Of a stretch of DNA of 64,000 bases, positions 38,330 through 47,882 are shown piece after piece; positions within the stretch are counted from its first letter, which is position 1; every line of letters begins with the position of its first letter. Source of the stretch: Janthinobacterium aquaticum. Its GTDB lineage: Bacteria; Pseudomonadota; Gammaproteobacteria; Burkholderiales; Burkholderiaceae_D. Location: NCBI RefSeq assembly GCF_009208565.1, contig NZ_WFLK01000006.1, positions 186,001-250,000 on the forward strand. The letters are read 5' to 3'. The translations under genes were made by a program, and so were the position numbers. Under the pieces are notes generated by a model that did no database searches, had not been told where the DNA came from, and saw only the letters and a list, made by a program, of their open reading frames with translations.

Positions 38330-38376
38330 ATGCCTGCCGGATCAAACCGACAGGCTACAAAAGAAGCAACAAATTA

Positions 38377-40605
38377 TCAGTCGCTGACCCCATAGCTTGC
38401 GTTCGTAACAATACCTGATGGCGTGCGTACCGATACACTCAACAGTCCGTTGCGCACCGTGTTAGGCTGGCAGACGGTGCCCACCTGCGTCACATCGCTG
38501 ATCATCTGCACCGGATAAATCCAGCCAGCTGCCGAAGGATTGGACGTATTGGGTACCGTGAAACTGCTACCGCTGATGATGGTGCCGTTGGTTGTCGTAA
38601 AAGTGATCACAGTTCCAGCCGGCAGCGGATTGCCTGGAAGATCGGGCAAACCAGTTGCATTGGCGCTGTTAATGGCGAACAGCGTTCCATTGGTGTCGCG
38701 AATGGCAAGGCGCAAGGTACGCGGCTTGTTTTCAAATACTGCACCATTGACACACTGGTCAAGTGCCACCGGCACAGCATCGAGTGGCGTGATGTTCGCC
38801 GTACTCAGCGACAACACCTGCACCAGGGACTGGCGGATATGCACAGTGTTGACAGGCGAGCTATTGACACTGGTCTGCGCCCGCAGCACGCCATTGTACT
38901 GACCATCACCAGCCTGATCCCAATGACCATTGCCGTTGGAATCGATATACATTTCATTGCCCACGCGTACCGTGTTACCAACGCTATAAGCATCATCGAT
39001 ATAGTTGGCGTTGGCACTGGTGATGGCGCGGTCATTGCGGAACGGCTCACCGAGTTCAGTGTACTGCTCGCCAGCGTCAAAGCGGTTGTTACCGTTGGCA
39101 TCGACAAAGCTTTCTTCGCCAAGCGCATAGGCCATGATCGTCACACGGCCATCGGCGGGCTTTGGATTGCCGGCACAAAAGCGCACCGAGCACGAACCCG
39201 GCGTGCCTTTTTGCGTAATCACCGTGCCATCGGTAAGCGTGGTATTGTCGAGCCCAGTCAGGCAGGACGCGTCGATGGTGCCGCCTTCAGCCGTAAAGCT
39301 CACTGCCGTGCCGTCCGGTACCGGATTATGGAAATGATCGCCCAGGCGTGCCGTGATGAGCGAACCGACGGGCGCTGCACAACCGGCAAAATCGCCGCCT
39401 TCGGTATTGAATGTTGCACTACTGAGCGTAAAGCTGTTCTGCTCGCCCAGGCCGGTCGACACTACCAGCTGATCAGACTGCGTCGTCAGGCTGGTGCCGC
39501 GCAATACGGCGGTAATACGCACAGGAGTATTTACCGTGCCGGCAGCAACTGTGGTACTGACAGAACCATCCGTGCCGGTGGTGGCCTGTATCGGATTGAT
39601 CACCAGCCCGCCTGCGTTGCTGTTCAGGCTGAAGTCGACCAATTGGCCACTGACTGGATTGCCATTACGATCAAGCACCTTGAACGAGACCAGCGAGGTT
39701 TCCTGCCGGCCGGCACCGCCGGTACCTTTGAGCGCAATATTTTGTGGCAGTGCCGAAACAAACGCGATCTGGCCGGCACTGGCTGCCTGCACCGTCACCG
39801 TGCCGGTCTGGCTGATCGTATTGCCATGGAATAAGGTGCTAGCAGTAATCACGTCGGCCGCGCCGCAGCCTTTGTCGATATACGAGGTGCTGGCTACACC
39901 ATTGACCGTGTTGACCGGGCTGCTGATCGTGGCTTTGCCAGCGATCGAGCACGGCGAACTGAATGCAACCGACAGCACCGGTGCGTAGGCCGTTCCATTA
40001 AGCACGGTAACGGCCAGGCCTGCCGTACCGCTGGCTGACAGACTGGCTGGCGAAATACCCATCGCACTCATGGTCAGCGCAGGGAACTCGACGCTGTAAT
40101 TGGTCGTTGCGGTCAAGGCCGTACCATTGACCGTAGCCGAGGCGGTCAGCACAAAAGCGCCGCTCTGGCTGCCTGGTGCGACAGTAATGGTCGCTACGCC
40201 ATTCGCGTCCGTCAGGGCACTGGCAGCGCCCGGCGTAAATACGGCGCCCTTGTCGCTGCTGGTCACGCTGAGCAACACGCCAGGTAAAATTTTACCGCTG
40301 GCATCCTTGACCAGTGCCTGCAGCGTCGCATTGGCATCGGGACCGACCTTGGTGGTGGCATTGCCATCAGCGCCCTTCAGGCTCAGTACCAACGTAGGCA
40401 GTGCCACCGGCGTCACTGGCGGCGTAACCGGCGTGACCGGCGCCGCGCAGCCAGGCAGACTGGGATCGCGGCTCGGGTCGAGCGTGGTGCAGCCATTGCT
40501 GCTGGTACCGCCGCCGCCACATCCGGCCAGCAGCACGGCAGCGCTGCAAGCGGCAAGGTAATGCGCCAGATGTACCGGCCGGTTATTTCTTGTTGTTTCA
40601 AACAT
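38377..40605 (-). CDS. Large Ig-like repeat lipoprotein
   Basis: The 742-residue protein has a lipoprotein signal (AAVLLAGC near residue 29) followed by a Gly/Ser linker and several bacterial Ig-like (Big_1/invasin-type) domains, for example the repeated pattern ANATLQALVKDASGKILPGV, FKVLDRNGNPVSGQLVDFSL and a calcium-loop-like segment DANGNNRFDAGEQY / DSNGNGHWDQAGDGQY near 500-560. It is likely anchored in the outer membrane as an adhesin-like surface protein. It lies 100 bases after tadC on the same strand, with an independent ribosome site (GGGAG). A role in surface contact alongside the pili is inferred. Confidence 0.8.
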   Translation of the reverse strand: MFETTRNNRPVHLAHYLAACSAAVLLAGCGGGGTSSNGCTTLDPSRDPSLPGCAAPVTPVTPPVTPVALPTLVLSLKGADGNATTKVGPDANATLQALVKDASGKILPGVLLSVTSSDKGAVFTPGAASALTDANGVATITVAPGSQSGAFVLTASATVNGTALTATTNYSVEFPALTMSAMGISPASLSASGTAGLAVTVLNGTAYAPVLSVAFSSPCSIAGKATISSPVNTVNGVASTSYIDKGCGAADVITASTLFHGNTISQTGTVTVQAASAGQIAFVSALPQNIALKGTGGAGRQETSLVSFKVLDRNGNPVSGQLVDFSLNSNAGGLVINPIQATTGTDGSVSTTVAAGTVNTPVRITAVLRGTSLTTQSDQLVVSTGLGEQNSFTLSSATFNTEGGDFAGCAAPVGSLITARLGDHFHNPVPDGTAVSFTAEGGTIDASCLTGLDNTTLTDGTVITQKGTPGSCSVRFCAGNPKPADGRVTIMAYALGEESFVDANGNNRFDAGEQYTELGEPFRNDRAITSANANYIDDAYSVGNTVRVGNEMYIDSNGNGHWDQAGDGQYNGVLRAQTSVNSSPVNTVHIRQSLVQVLSLSTANITPLDAVPVALDQCVNGAVFENKPRTLRLAIRDTNGTLFAINSANATGLPDLPGNPLPAGTVITFTTTNGTIISGSSFTVPNTSNPSAAGWIYPVQMISDVTQVGTVCQPNTVRNGLLSVSVRTPSGIVTNASYGVSD

Positions 40606-40705
40606 GCACTTCTCCCTGTATGAATATTTTAAATACTGTGCGTTTCAACCCCATCCGGCACTGACTGACAGGCTTTTTTCAAACCACTGCGTGGCCTAAG
40701 CATCC

Positions 40706-41647
40706 TCAATTGCCGCTCATCGCAGGCAACAGCACGCGGTAAATCTGCAGGAAAGCCGGTCCCATCAGCACCACCATCAGCGACGGGAAAATAAAGAAGA
40801 TCAGTGGAAACAGCAGTTTGAGCGCCACCTTGGCAGCCCGCTCCTCGGCGCGCTGGCGCCGCTTGGTGCGCAGCTGGTCGGACTGCACGCGCAGGGACGC
40901 GCCGATGCTGGTGCCGAAGCGCTCGGCCTGGATCAGCAGCGTGACCAGTGCATCGACGTCTTCCACGCCGGTACGCAGGGCCAGGTTGCGCAGCGCCTTG
41001 TCCTTGGCGCTGCCGGCGCGCAATTCCAGCGTGACCAGTTGCAATTCCTCGGCCAGCACCTCACTTTTCAGGCCGATTTCCTGCGCCACGCGCGCCAGTG
41101 CCGCATCCATTGCCAGGCCCGCTTCCACGCACACCGTCATCAGGTCGAGGGCGTCGGGGAAAGTTTCAAATACTTCACGCTGGCGCTGCTTGAGGCTGCG
41201 CGAGAGCCACAGATTGGGCAGGTAGTAACCAAGAGCGGCGGCAGACACCAGCCACAGCAGCATATTGTGCTGGCCATGACGCAAAGTGAAGTAGGTAATC
41301 AGCGGCAGCCCCAGAAACAGGCCGGTTTTGGCCGCGTAATACAGCGCCGGCGCCGAATGGCCGCGCCAGCCGGCGTTGATAAAGCGCTTGCGGATCGGCG
41401 AATTCTCCCAGCCTTCCTCGGGCAGCGACAGTCTGGCCAGCGGACTGGTCAGACTGATCACGCGCGCCAGCCAGCGCCGCTTGGCATTGCGCCGCTTGTC
41501 GACATCGACCTTGACGCCATCGAGCGCGTCGAGCCGCTCCTGCACCGGGCTGCCGGCAAACAGGCGCAGCAGCACCAGGATCACGCCAAAGACGATCAGG
41601 AAAAAGACGGCCAGCAGGGCCAGTTGCATCGGATTCATGCCGTTCAT
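40706..41647 (-). CDS. tadC: Tad pilus inner-membrane protein TadC (cluster 1)
   Basis: The 313-residue protein has the T2SF (GspF-type) domain and an N-terminal membrane segment (LALLAVFFLIVFGVILVLL), the pattern of TadC, the second inner-membrane platform protein of the Flp pilus machine. Signature stretches include FPDALDLMTVCVEAGLAMDA and the hydrophobic helix ALKLLFPLIFFIFPSLMVVL. It starts 16 bases after tadB and is the last gene of cluster 1. The paralogue is at 55573. Confidence 0.93.
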   Translation of the reverse strand: MNGMNPMQLALLAVFFLIVFGVILVLLRLFAGSPVQERLDALDGVKVDVDKRRNAKRRWLARVISLTSPLARLSLPEEGWENSPIRKRFINAGWRGHSAPALYYAAKTGLFLGLPLITYFTLRHGQHNMLLWLVSAAALGYYLPNLWLSRSLKQRQREVFETFPDALDLMTVCVEAGLAMDAALARVAQEIGLKSEVLAEELQLVTLELRAGSAKDKALRNLALRTGVEDVDALVTLLIQAERFGTSIGASLRVQSDQLRTKRRQRAEERAAKVALKLLFPLIFFIFPSLMVVLMGPAFLQIYRVLLPAMSGN

Positions 41648-41663
41648 GCTCGCTCCCCTCCTG

Positions 41664-42647
41664 TCATACGCGGATATTGATGATCTTGCGGATCACCAGC
41701 ACGCCAATCACCAGCAAGCCCATGGCCACGCCCACCATCTTGCGTCCGCCCGAATCGGTATAGAGCACGGCGATAAATTGCGGATTCATCACATACATCA
41801 TCAGCGCTGCGCCAAACGGCAGCAGGCCCAGTACCCAGGCCGACATGCGCCCTTCAGCCGACATCACGCGTACCTGGCCCAGCAGCTTCAAGCGGTCGCG
41901 GATAATCGCACTGATGCTGGCCAGCAGTTCGGTCAGATTGCCGCCCGTTTCACGCTGGATCAGCACGGCAATGACGAAGTAGCGCAGATCGGTACTGGGC
42001 ACGCGCGCGGCCAGGTTCATCAGCGCATCCGACATGGCCACGCCAAAATTGACTTCATCGAACACGGTGCGAAATTCCTCGGCCAGCGGCGCCGTCATTT
42101 CTTCGCCCACCATCTTCAACGCCGTGGGAAAAGCATGGCCGGCGCGCATGGCGCGCGCCATCAGATCGAGCGCTTCGGGCAGTTGCTGTTCGATACGCAC
42201 CAGCCGTTTGGCCTTGGCGCGCAGCACCAGCAGATACGGCAGCGCCGTGCCGGCCAGCATCAGCCCCAGCCGGAAAAACCACGGCAGCGGCAGTACGCTG
42301 GCCAGCAGCAGGCCGATCATCCAGCCCACGCTGGACCAGCCGAGGAAGGTGGCGACTTTCCAGTGCTTGCCCGACTGCAGCAGCACCTGGTCGATCTTCT
42401 GCACACCCGGCAAGTCGGCCAGCAGCCCCTGCAGCACCGGATTGTCGCTCAGCGGGCGATCCTTGGTAATCGAGACCGCCTTCTCGCTCTCGCCGCTGGC
42501 CGTCTGCATGGCGCGCAAACGCCGCGCCACGCGCGCCGCACCAGGGCCGCGCGCGGCCTGCCAGGCCAGCCAGGCGCCGCCGCACAGCAGCAGCACGGCC
42601 AGGAACACCAGCGAATAGACGAGGTAGGAAAGATCGAGCATGTCCAT
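41664..42647 (-). CDS. tadB: Tad pilus inner-membrane protein TadB (cluster 1)
   Basis: The 327-residue protein has the T2SF domain core [20 protein letters not shown] near residues 165-185 and three to four hydrophobic segments. TadB and TadC form the inner-membrane platform to which the TadA ATPase docks. It lies 8 bases downstream of tadA and upstream of tadC. Its paralogue TadB2 is similar but not identical, differing mainly in the N-terminal membrane region and the C-terminus. Confidence 0.93.
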   Translation of the reverse strand: MDMLDLSYLVYSLVFLAVLLLCGGAWLAWQAARGPGAARVARRLRAMQTASGESEKAVSITKDRPLSDNPVLQGLLADLPGVQKIDQVLLQSGKHWKVATFLGWSSVGWMIGLLLASVLPLPWFFRLGLMLAGTALPYLLVLRAKAKRLVRIEQQLPEALDLMARAMRAGHAFPTALKMVGEEMTAPLAEEFRTVFDEVNFGVAMSDALMNLAARVPSTDLRYFVIAVLIQRETGGNLTELLASISAIIRDRLKLLGQVRVMSAEGRMSAWVLGLLPFGAALMMYVMNPQFIAVLYTDSGGRKMVGVAMGLLVIGVLVIRKIINIRV

Positions 42648-42655
42648 GCCTGTGT

Positions 42656-44017
42656 TCAGCGCCCGCTGCCGGTCGGCTCGAACAACGAACTCGACACGCC
42701 GATGCCAAAGCTGTTCAGGCGTTCCAGGAAACGGGGACGGATACCGCTGGCAGAGAAATGCCCGACTACCGCACCGCCCTCGCCCACCCCGGTCTGCTTG
42801 AAGCTGAAGATCTCCTGCATGGTGATCACTTCGCCTTCCATGCCCGTGATTTCCATGATCGAGGTGACCTTGCGCTTGCCGTCGATCAGGCGCGATACCT
42901 GCACCACCACCGATACGGCCGAGGCGATCTGCTGGCGGATCGCCTTGCTCGGCAGGTTGGCCGCCGCCATGCTGATCATGTTTTCCAGCCGCGTAATGGC
43001 GTCGCGCGGCGTATTGGCGTGGATGGTCGCCATCGAGCCTTCGTGGCCGGTGTTCATGGCACCGAGCATATCGAGCGCCTCGGCGCCGCGCACCTCGCCC
43101 AGGATAATGCGGTCCGGGCGCATGCGCAGCGCATTTCTGACCAGCGCGCGCTGCGATACTTCCCCCTTGCCCTCGATATTGGGCGGGCGCGTTTCAAGCC
43201 GCACCACATGCGGCTGCTGCAGCTGCAGTTCGGCCGCGTCTTCCACCGTGACCACCCGTTCGGTGTGGCCGATAAAGCCCGAGATCACATTCAACATGGT
43301 GGTCTTGCCGCTGCCGGTGCCGCCCGAGATCAGGATATTCATCTTGGCCTTGCCGAGGCCCTGCAGTACCTCGGCCATCTCGGCCGTCATGCTGTTGTAG
43401 GCCACCAGGTCGGCCAGGCGCAGCGGATCGACCGAAAAACGCCGGATCGACATCACCGGCCCGTCGATCGCCAGCGGCGGGATAATGGCATTCACGCGCG
43501 AGCCGTCCGGCAAGCGTGCATCGACCATCGGGCTCGATTCGTCGATGCGCCGACCCACGCGCGAGACGATCTTGTCGATGATTTTCATCAGATGCGCGTC
43601 GTCGTTGAAGGCCACGTCGGTCAGCTCGAGCTTGCCGCGCCGCTCGACATACACCTGCTTGTGGCCGTTGACCAGGATATCGGACACCGACGGGTCGGCC
43701 AGCAGCGTTTCAAGCGGCCCGAAACCGAGCATCTCGTTCTGGATATCGCGCGTCAGGCTCTTGCGCTCGCTGTCGTTGATGACCACCGCTTCTTCATCGA
43801 GCAGGCGCTCGACCAGGCTGCGCAGTTCGTCGCGGATCTGCTCCTGCGAGAGGCGCTGCATGCTTTCCAGATCGATGCGTTCCAGCAGCAGGCCGTGGAT
43901 GCGCAGTTTCAAATCGCGATAGCCGCGGTTGTCGATGGCCGGCGTGCGCTGCGGCGTCAGGCTGGCCATCTTGCCGCTGCCAAGGCGATCGCGGATGGAT
44001 AAAGGTGTAGTCACCAT
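42656..44017 (-). CDS. tadA: Tad pilus ATPase TadA/CpaF (cluster 1)
   Basis: This secretion-ATPase family motor powers Flp pilus assembly and probably retraction. In the 453-residue protein, Walker A is [10 protein letters not shown] at 231-240, the Asp box is near 303 ([13 protein letters not shown]) and the His box is HANTPRDAI near 333. Residues 43-448 are identical to the TadA2 sequence at 57532, while the first 42 and last 5 residues differ. The ATG at 44017 has AGGA seven bases upstream. It follows tadZ by 24 bases. Confidence 0.96.
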   Translation of the reverse strand: MVTTPLSIRDRLGSGKMASLTPQRTPAIDNRGYRDLKLRIHGLLLERIDLESMQRLSQEQIRDELRSLVERLLDEEAVVINDSERKSLTRDIQNEMLGFGPLETLLADPSVSDILVNGHKQVYVERRGKLELTDVAFNDDAHLMKIIDKIVSRVGRRIDESSPMVDARLPDGSRVNAIIPPLAIDGPVMSIRRFSVDPLRLADLVAYNSMTAEMAEVLQGLGKAKMNILISGGTGSGKTTMLNVISGFIGHTERVVTVEDAAELQLQQPHVVRLETRPPNIEGKGEVSQRALVRNALRMRPDRIILGEVRGAEALDMLGAMNTGHEGSMATIHANTPRDAITRLENMISMAAANLPSKAIRQQIASAVSVVVQVSRLIDGKRKVTSIMEITGMEGEVITMQEIFSFKQTGVGEGGAVVGHFSASGIRPRFLERLNSFGIGVSSSLFEPTGSGR

Positions 44018-44041
44018 GATGAAATCCTGTTCTTCAGTAAC

Positions 44042-45205
44042 TTAGTCGCGCTGGCGCAGCCGGTCCAGCCAGCTTTTGCGCACCGGTTCCACATGGCCCG
44101 ACAGTACCGCGGCAAATTCGCGCAGCGAACGCGTGATCGGGCTGGCCTGGTCGAGCTTCAGGATCGGCACGCCCTGGTTGACCGAGGCGGCGGCCGACGC
44201 GTAGTGATTGGGCACGGTACGGTAGATTGCCGTGCCGTACGCCGCTTCCAGATCCTGCAGGCGGATTTCGCCGCCCTTGTCGTGGCGGTTGACGATCAAG
44301 TGCACCTTGTCCTTGTCGTATTCGAGCGAGCGGAACATGCCCAGCAGGCGCTTGCCATCGCGGATATACGGCAGCGTGGTCTGCAGGATCGGGAAGATCA
44401 TGTCGGCATGGTCGAGCGTGCGCACGCTGACGGCGTCGAGGTTGCGGCCCACGTCAAGCACAATGAAATCATATTGGCGGCGCGCCAGCTTGATAATGGC
44501 GTCAATATGCTCGGGCAGCACCTCGCTGGCGTGGGCCGGGTCTTCGGGCGCGGCCAGCACGCTGTAATTGGGCAGGATGCTGAGCGTGCTTGACGACAGA
44601 AACGACGGATCGAGCCGGTGGATCTGGTGCGCCACATCCGACAGCGTGGCCAGCGGCTTGCTTTCCGAGACAAACAGCGAGGCGTCGCCGAAATGCAGGT
44701 TCATGTCGATCAGCAGCACGCGCTTGTGCCCGCCGGCAGCGAGCGCATAGCCGAGGTTGGTGGCGATAAAGGTCGCGCCGCTGCCGCCCTTGCACGAGAT
44801 AAACGCCAGCACCTTGCCATTGCCGTCACCGCTGCTGCGGCGTTCCAGTTTTTCGGCGATACGGTCGAGCGATGTGTGCAGAGCTGGCGCTGTCACCGGC
44901 GCCGGCAGCACTTCGCGCACGCCGGCGCGCATGGCCTGCAGCAGAAACTCCGGCGTTTGCTGCGGACACAGGGCAATAAAGGCCAGTTGCGGATACAGGC
45001 CCGACAGGCGCTCGATGGCGGCCAGATCGGCGCCTTCCTGGCCGGGCCGGTCAAAAATAAGCACGTCCGGCAGTTGCTGCGCCGAATAGAGCTGCTCGAC
45101 CGGGCCGGCGCTCGCTTCGACCTCATCGTCGGCATTGCGCGCGCGTACCAGGCGCACCAGTTCGGTCAGTGTCGGGTCGTCACGCGAGATGATGGTGATT
45201 TTCAA
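44042..45205 (-). CDS. tadZ: Tad pilus localisation protein TadZ/CpaE (cluster 1)
   Basis: The 387-residue protein has an N-terminal receiver-like domain (residues 1-120, without an obvious conserved phospho-Asp pattern) and a ParA/MinD-type ATPase domain. The P-loop is [14 protein letters not shown]; the second Lys of a normal KGGxGKT motif is absent, as is common in TadZ. TadZ marks the pole where the pilus is built. Its C-terminal half is almost identical to that of TadZ2, but the N-terminal half is clearly different. Confidence 0.92.
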   Translation of the reverse strand: MKITIISRDDPTLTELVRLVRARNADDEVEASAGPVEQLYSAQQLPDVLIFDRPGQEGADLAAIERLSGLYPQLAFIALCPQQTPEFLLQAMRAGVREVLPAPVTAPALHTSLDRIAEKLERRSSGDGNGKVLAFISCKGGSGATFIATNLGYALAAGGHKRVLLIDMNLHFGDASLFVSESKPLATLSDVAHQIHRLDPSFLSSSTLSILPNYSVLAAPEDPAHASEVLPEHIDAIIKLARRQYDFIVLDVGRNLDAVSVRTLDHADMIFPILQTTLPYIRDGKRLLGMFRSLEYDKDKVHLIVNRHDKGGEIRLQDLEAAYGTAIYRTVPNHYASAAASVNQGVPILKLDQASPITRSLREFAAVLSGHVEPVRKSWLDRLRQRD

Positions 45206-45217
45206 TTGGGATCCGAT

Positions 45218-45502
45218 TCAAGGGCGCGTGCCCACGCCGATGGTAAAAGCGGCCGGCTGCGGCGTCGGCGCACTGAACGATTTCTGATAGCTGTCATAAG
45301 CCGCGCTGGCGGCCTGGCCGTCCATGCCCGCAACCGGATCGCGGTTGAGCGGCGCGTTTGCATGCACGCTTTGCTGCACGCGCAAGGCAGCCACGCTGCT
45401 GCCGAACTGCCGGTCCAGGCGCGGCGTGGTGCCGCAACCGGCCAGCAAAACAGCCAGACCCAGCAAGCAGGCAGCAGCGCGATTCAAGGGAAATTTCAGC
45501 AT
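45218..45502 (-). CDS. Small Tad-cluster lipoprotein (cluster 1)
   Basis: This 94-residue protein has a lipobox (AVLLAGC at about residue 23) and ends NRDPVAGMDGQAASAAYDSY with FTIGVGTRP. A paralogue with the same DGQAA/KSF/FTIG pattern sits at the same position in cluster 2. It takes the slot of RcpB/CpaD, the periplasmic or outer-membrane accessory of the secretin, and is likely a functional or distant equivalent. It lies between tadZ and rcpA. Confidence 0.8.
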   Translation of the reverse strand: MLKFPLNRAAACLLGLAVLLAGCGTTPRLDRQFGSSVAALRVQQSVHANAPLNRDPVAGMDGQAASAAYDSYQKSFSAPTPQPAAFTIGVGTRP

Positions 45503-45511
45503 GGCGCTCTC

Positions 45512-46999
45512 CTATTTCACGGGCGGCGCGGAAGGAGCAACCGGCGCCGACTGGGCAGGCGGCGTGCCTTCCATTTTGCCTTGCAAGAAAAATTGCGCGC
45601 GCGACGGCGGCACGTAGGCATCGGTCGGCAGCGGGAAGTTGCTTTCCAGCGGCTTGACCAGATGCGGGGTAATCACGAACACCAGTTCGGTGCGGTCGGT
45701 CTGGAAGTCGCTGCTGCGAAACAAGGCCCCCAGCACCGGGATCTCGCCCAGGAACGGCAGCGCCTTGATATTGGTGGTGACGTTATTCTTGATCAGACCG
45801 CCGACGGCAAAGCTCTGGCCGTCGAACAGCTGTACCGTGGTGGTGGCGCGGCGCGTGGTAAAGGCCGGCAATACCGCGCTGCCGGTGGTGCCGCTGGCGG
45901 TAATGCCGATGCCTTCGCGGTTCAGTTCCGACACTTCCGGCGCCACCTTCAGATTGATGCGCCCGCCTTCGAGCACGGTCGGCGTGAATTTCACGGCTAT
46001 GCCGAATTCCTTTTCTTCCAGCGTGATCTTATTGGTGCCGCTGCTGCTGTCCTGCGCTACCGGAATAAAGATCTTGCCGCCTGCGAGAAAACTGGCTTCC
46101 TGGCCGCTGATGGCCATAATGTTCGGCTCGGCCAGCACCTTGACCAGACCGTCGCGTTTTTGCGCGTCCAGCGTCAGGAAGTTGCCGTTCTTGCCGTTAA
46201 AACCGTCCACCACGCTGGGGTTGCCCGACAGCAGGTTCGACAGCAAGGTGTAAGTCCAGTTGCCGCCAGTGGCGCGCGCACCGATGCTGGCACCGAGCTG
46301 GTCGACCAGGGTTTTGGAGACTTCGGCAATTTTTACTTCCAGCATGACCTGCTGCGGTGCGGCCACCGACAGCATATTGATTACCTTGACGCTTGCGGTA
46401 GCCGAGGGCAGCGCGGCGGCAGTGGGCGCGGCCACAGTTGCTGGCGCAGCGGCGGTAGCGGAGGTGGTAGCAGCAGCTTCACCGAGGCCGCGCTGCGCAT
46501 AGGCACTGGCCATTGCCACGATCTGGCTGGCCTTGACGCTATCGCTGACCATGCCCGACAACACGATAGCGCCACCGGCCGCGGTGGCCTTGACCGCCGT
46601 CTCGCCGGGAAAGGAAGCGGCCAGCTGCGCCTGCAGGCCATCGGCATCGACATCGACTTCGATATCGACAATCACCGGGCGCTGCTGCTTGTCCCATAAA
46701 ATCAGATTGGTGCTGCCGGGCGCCACGCCCCACACATACAGTTCGCTGGCGCTGCCGAGCATGCGCGCACCGGCCACTTTCGGATCGTTGACGGCAATCT
46801 GCGAGACCGGTTTGCTCAGGCTGCGCAGGGTGGACTTGCCCACCGCAATGCGGATCGGCGCGCCCAGGCGGGGGATATCGGCGCCCAGCGCCAGCGGCGC
46901 CTCGGTTGCCGGCGCTGGCGGGGCGGCCTGTACGGCGGCCGGGCTACACAATAGCAACAACAGGCTTGCAGGTACAACGGTGCGAAAAATCATGCTCAT
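45512..46999 (-). CDS. rcpA: Tad secretin RcpA/CpaC (cluster 1)
   Basis: This protein forms the outer-membrane pore through which the pilus passes. The 495-residue protein has a signal peptide (ending VQAA), an N-terminal pilus-secretin domain (SLSKPVSQIAVNDPKVAG), a BON-like segment (GEVAVSG-type, VKATAAGGAIVLSGMVSD), an Ala/Pro-rich linker and the secretin core (ITLEEKEFGIAVKFTP, FTTRRATTTVQLFDGQSFAV, then GEIPVLGALFRSSDF). The ATG at 46999 is preceded by AGGAAGAG at good distance. It follows rcpC by 19 bases. Confidence 0.94.
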   Translation of the reverse strand: MSMIFRTVVPASLLLLLCSPAAVQAAPPAPATEAPLALGADIPRLGAPIRIAVGKSTLRSLSKPVSQIAVNDPKVAGARMLGSASELYVWGVAPGSTNLILWDKQQRPVIVDIEVDVDADGLQAQLAASFPGETAVKATAAGGAIVLSGMVSDSVKASQIVAMASAYAQRGLGEAAATTSATAAAPATVAAPTAAALPSATASVKVINMLSVAAPQQVMLEVKIAEVSKTLVDQLGASIGARATGGNWTYTLLSNLLSGNPSVVDGFNGKNGNFLTLDAQKRDGLVKVLAEPNIMAISGQEASFLAGGKIFIPVAQDSSSGTNKITLEEKEFGIAVKFTPTVLEGGRINLKVAPEVSELNREGIGITASGTTGSAVLPAFTTRRATTTVQLFDGQSFAVGGLIKNNVTTNIKALPFLGEIPVLGALFRSSDFQTDRTELVFVITPHLVKPLESNFPLPTDAYVPPSRAQFFLQGKMEGTPPAQSAPVAPSAPPVK

Positions 47000-47018
47000 C
47001 GACTCTTCCTGGCGAGAT

Positions 47019-47882
47019 TTAGAAATGCTGGACGCTGCTGTCCATGCCCTTGATGACCTTGACGCTGTCGCCATCCGGCGCCTTGGGCGCGGCGGGGCGC
47101 GGCGCCAGCTGCCTGGCAGGCGCGCGTGGCGCTGCCGGCGCGGCGGCCGGGGCGACGGCCACCGGCGCCGGTTCAGGCAGGCCCAGCAAGGTGGCCTTGG
47201 TGGCGCCGCTGGTGTTGACCGGCGCCGGATCGACCTGATTGCGCAGCACCAGCGACAGCTGGCCCACGCTGCGCGCCAGGTCGAGCTTTTCCACCTGCTC
47301 GGGCGACAGTTCCAGCGTCACCGCGTTGACCACCTTGGGCTTGTTGTCATCGCGGCTCGATTCCTGCGCAACGGCCAGCACCAATATGCGTTCAAGCACG
47401 ATCTTGGAAATGGCCTGGCCACCGCCACCGCCGCGCGCGCTGTCGTCGGTATTGACCAGGATGTCGACAAAATTGCCTGGCAGCGCAAAGCCGGCCACGC
47501 CCACCACGTCATTGACGCGCACCGTCATGGCGCGCTTGCCGTCGGCCACGATGGACGACAGGCCGCCGGTGGCGCCGGGCGGCGCCAGATGGCTGTCGAG
47601 CACCGGTTCGCCGACGCTGACGAGTGCCCGCGTAATGCGCCCGACCAGCGTTTTTTCATCGCCGGTGGCGCCCGGCGGCAGTTCGGACGCCGGCCAGTCG
47701 ATCAGGCGCAGCATTTCCGGGGTGATCTTGACGCCGACATGGATGTCGACCAGCGCCACCGCTACCTTCTTGTTCGAGGCGCCGGTTTGCCCGCCCATCC
47801 AGCGCGCCGCTACCAGCACGGCCGCGCCGGCCAGCACCAGGGCCAGCAACAACATCATCAGGGCACGCGTATTTCTCATCAA
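47019..47882 (-). CDS. rcpC: Tad periplasmic protein RcpC/CpaB (cluster 1)
   Basis: The 287-residue protein has a membrane anchor (LMMLLLALVLAGAAVLVAA), an SAF domain (VALVDIHVGVKITPEML) and a RcpC region (GAKRAMTVRVNDVVGVAGFA), followed by a Pro/Ala-rich C-terminal tail. RcpC stabilises the secretin and may bind peptidoglycan or carbohydrate. Its ATG overlaps the stop of the AAA+ ATPase gene by 4 bases. Confidence 0.92.
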   Translation of the reverse strand: MMRNTRALMMLLLALVLAGAAVLVAARWMGGQTGASNKKVAVALVDIHVGVKITPEMLRLIDWPASELPPGATGDEKTLVGRITRALVSVGEPVLDSHLAPPGATGGLSSIVADGKRAMTVRVNDVVGVAGFALPGNFVDILVNTDDSARGGGGGQAISKIVLERILVLAVAQESSRDDNKPKVVNAVTLELSPEQVEKLDLARSVGQLSLVLRNQVDPAPVNTSGATKATLLGLPEPAPVAVAPAAAPAAPRAPARQLAPRPAAPKAPDGDSVKVIKGMDSSVQHF

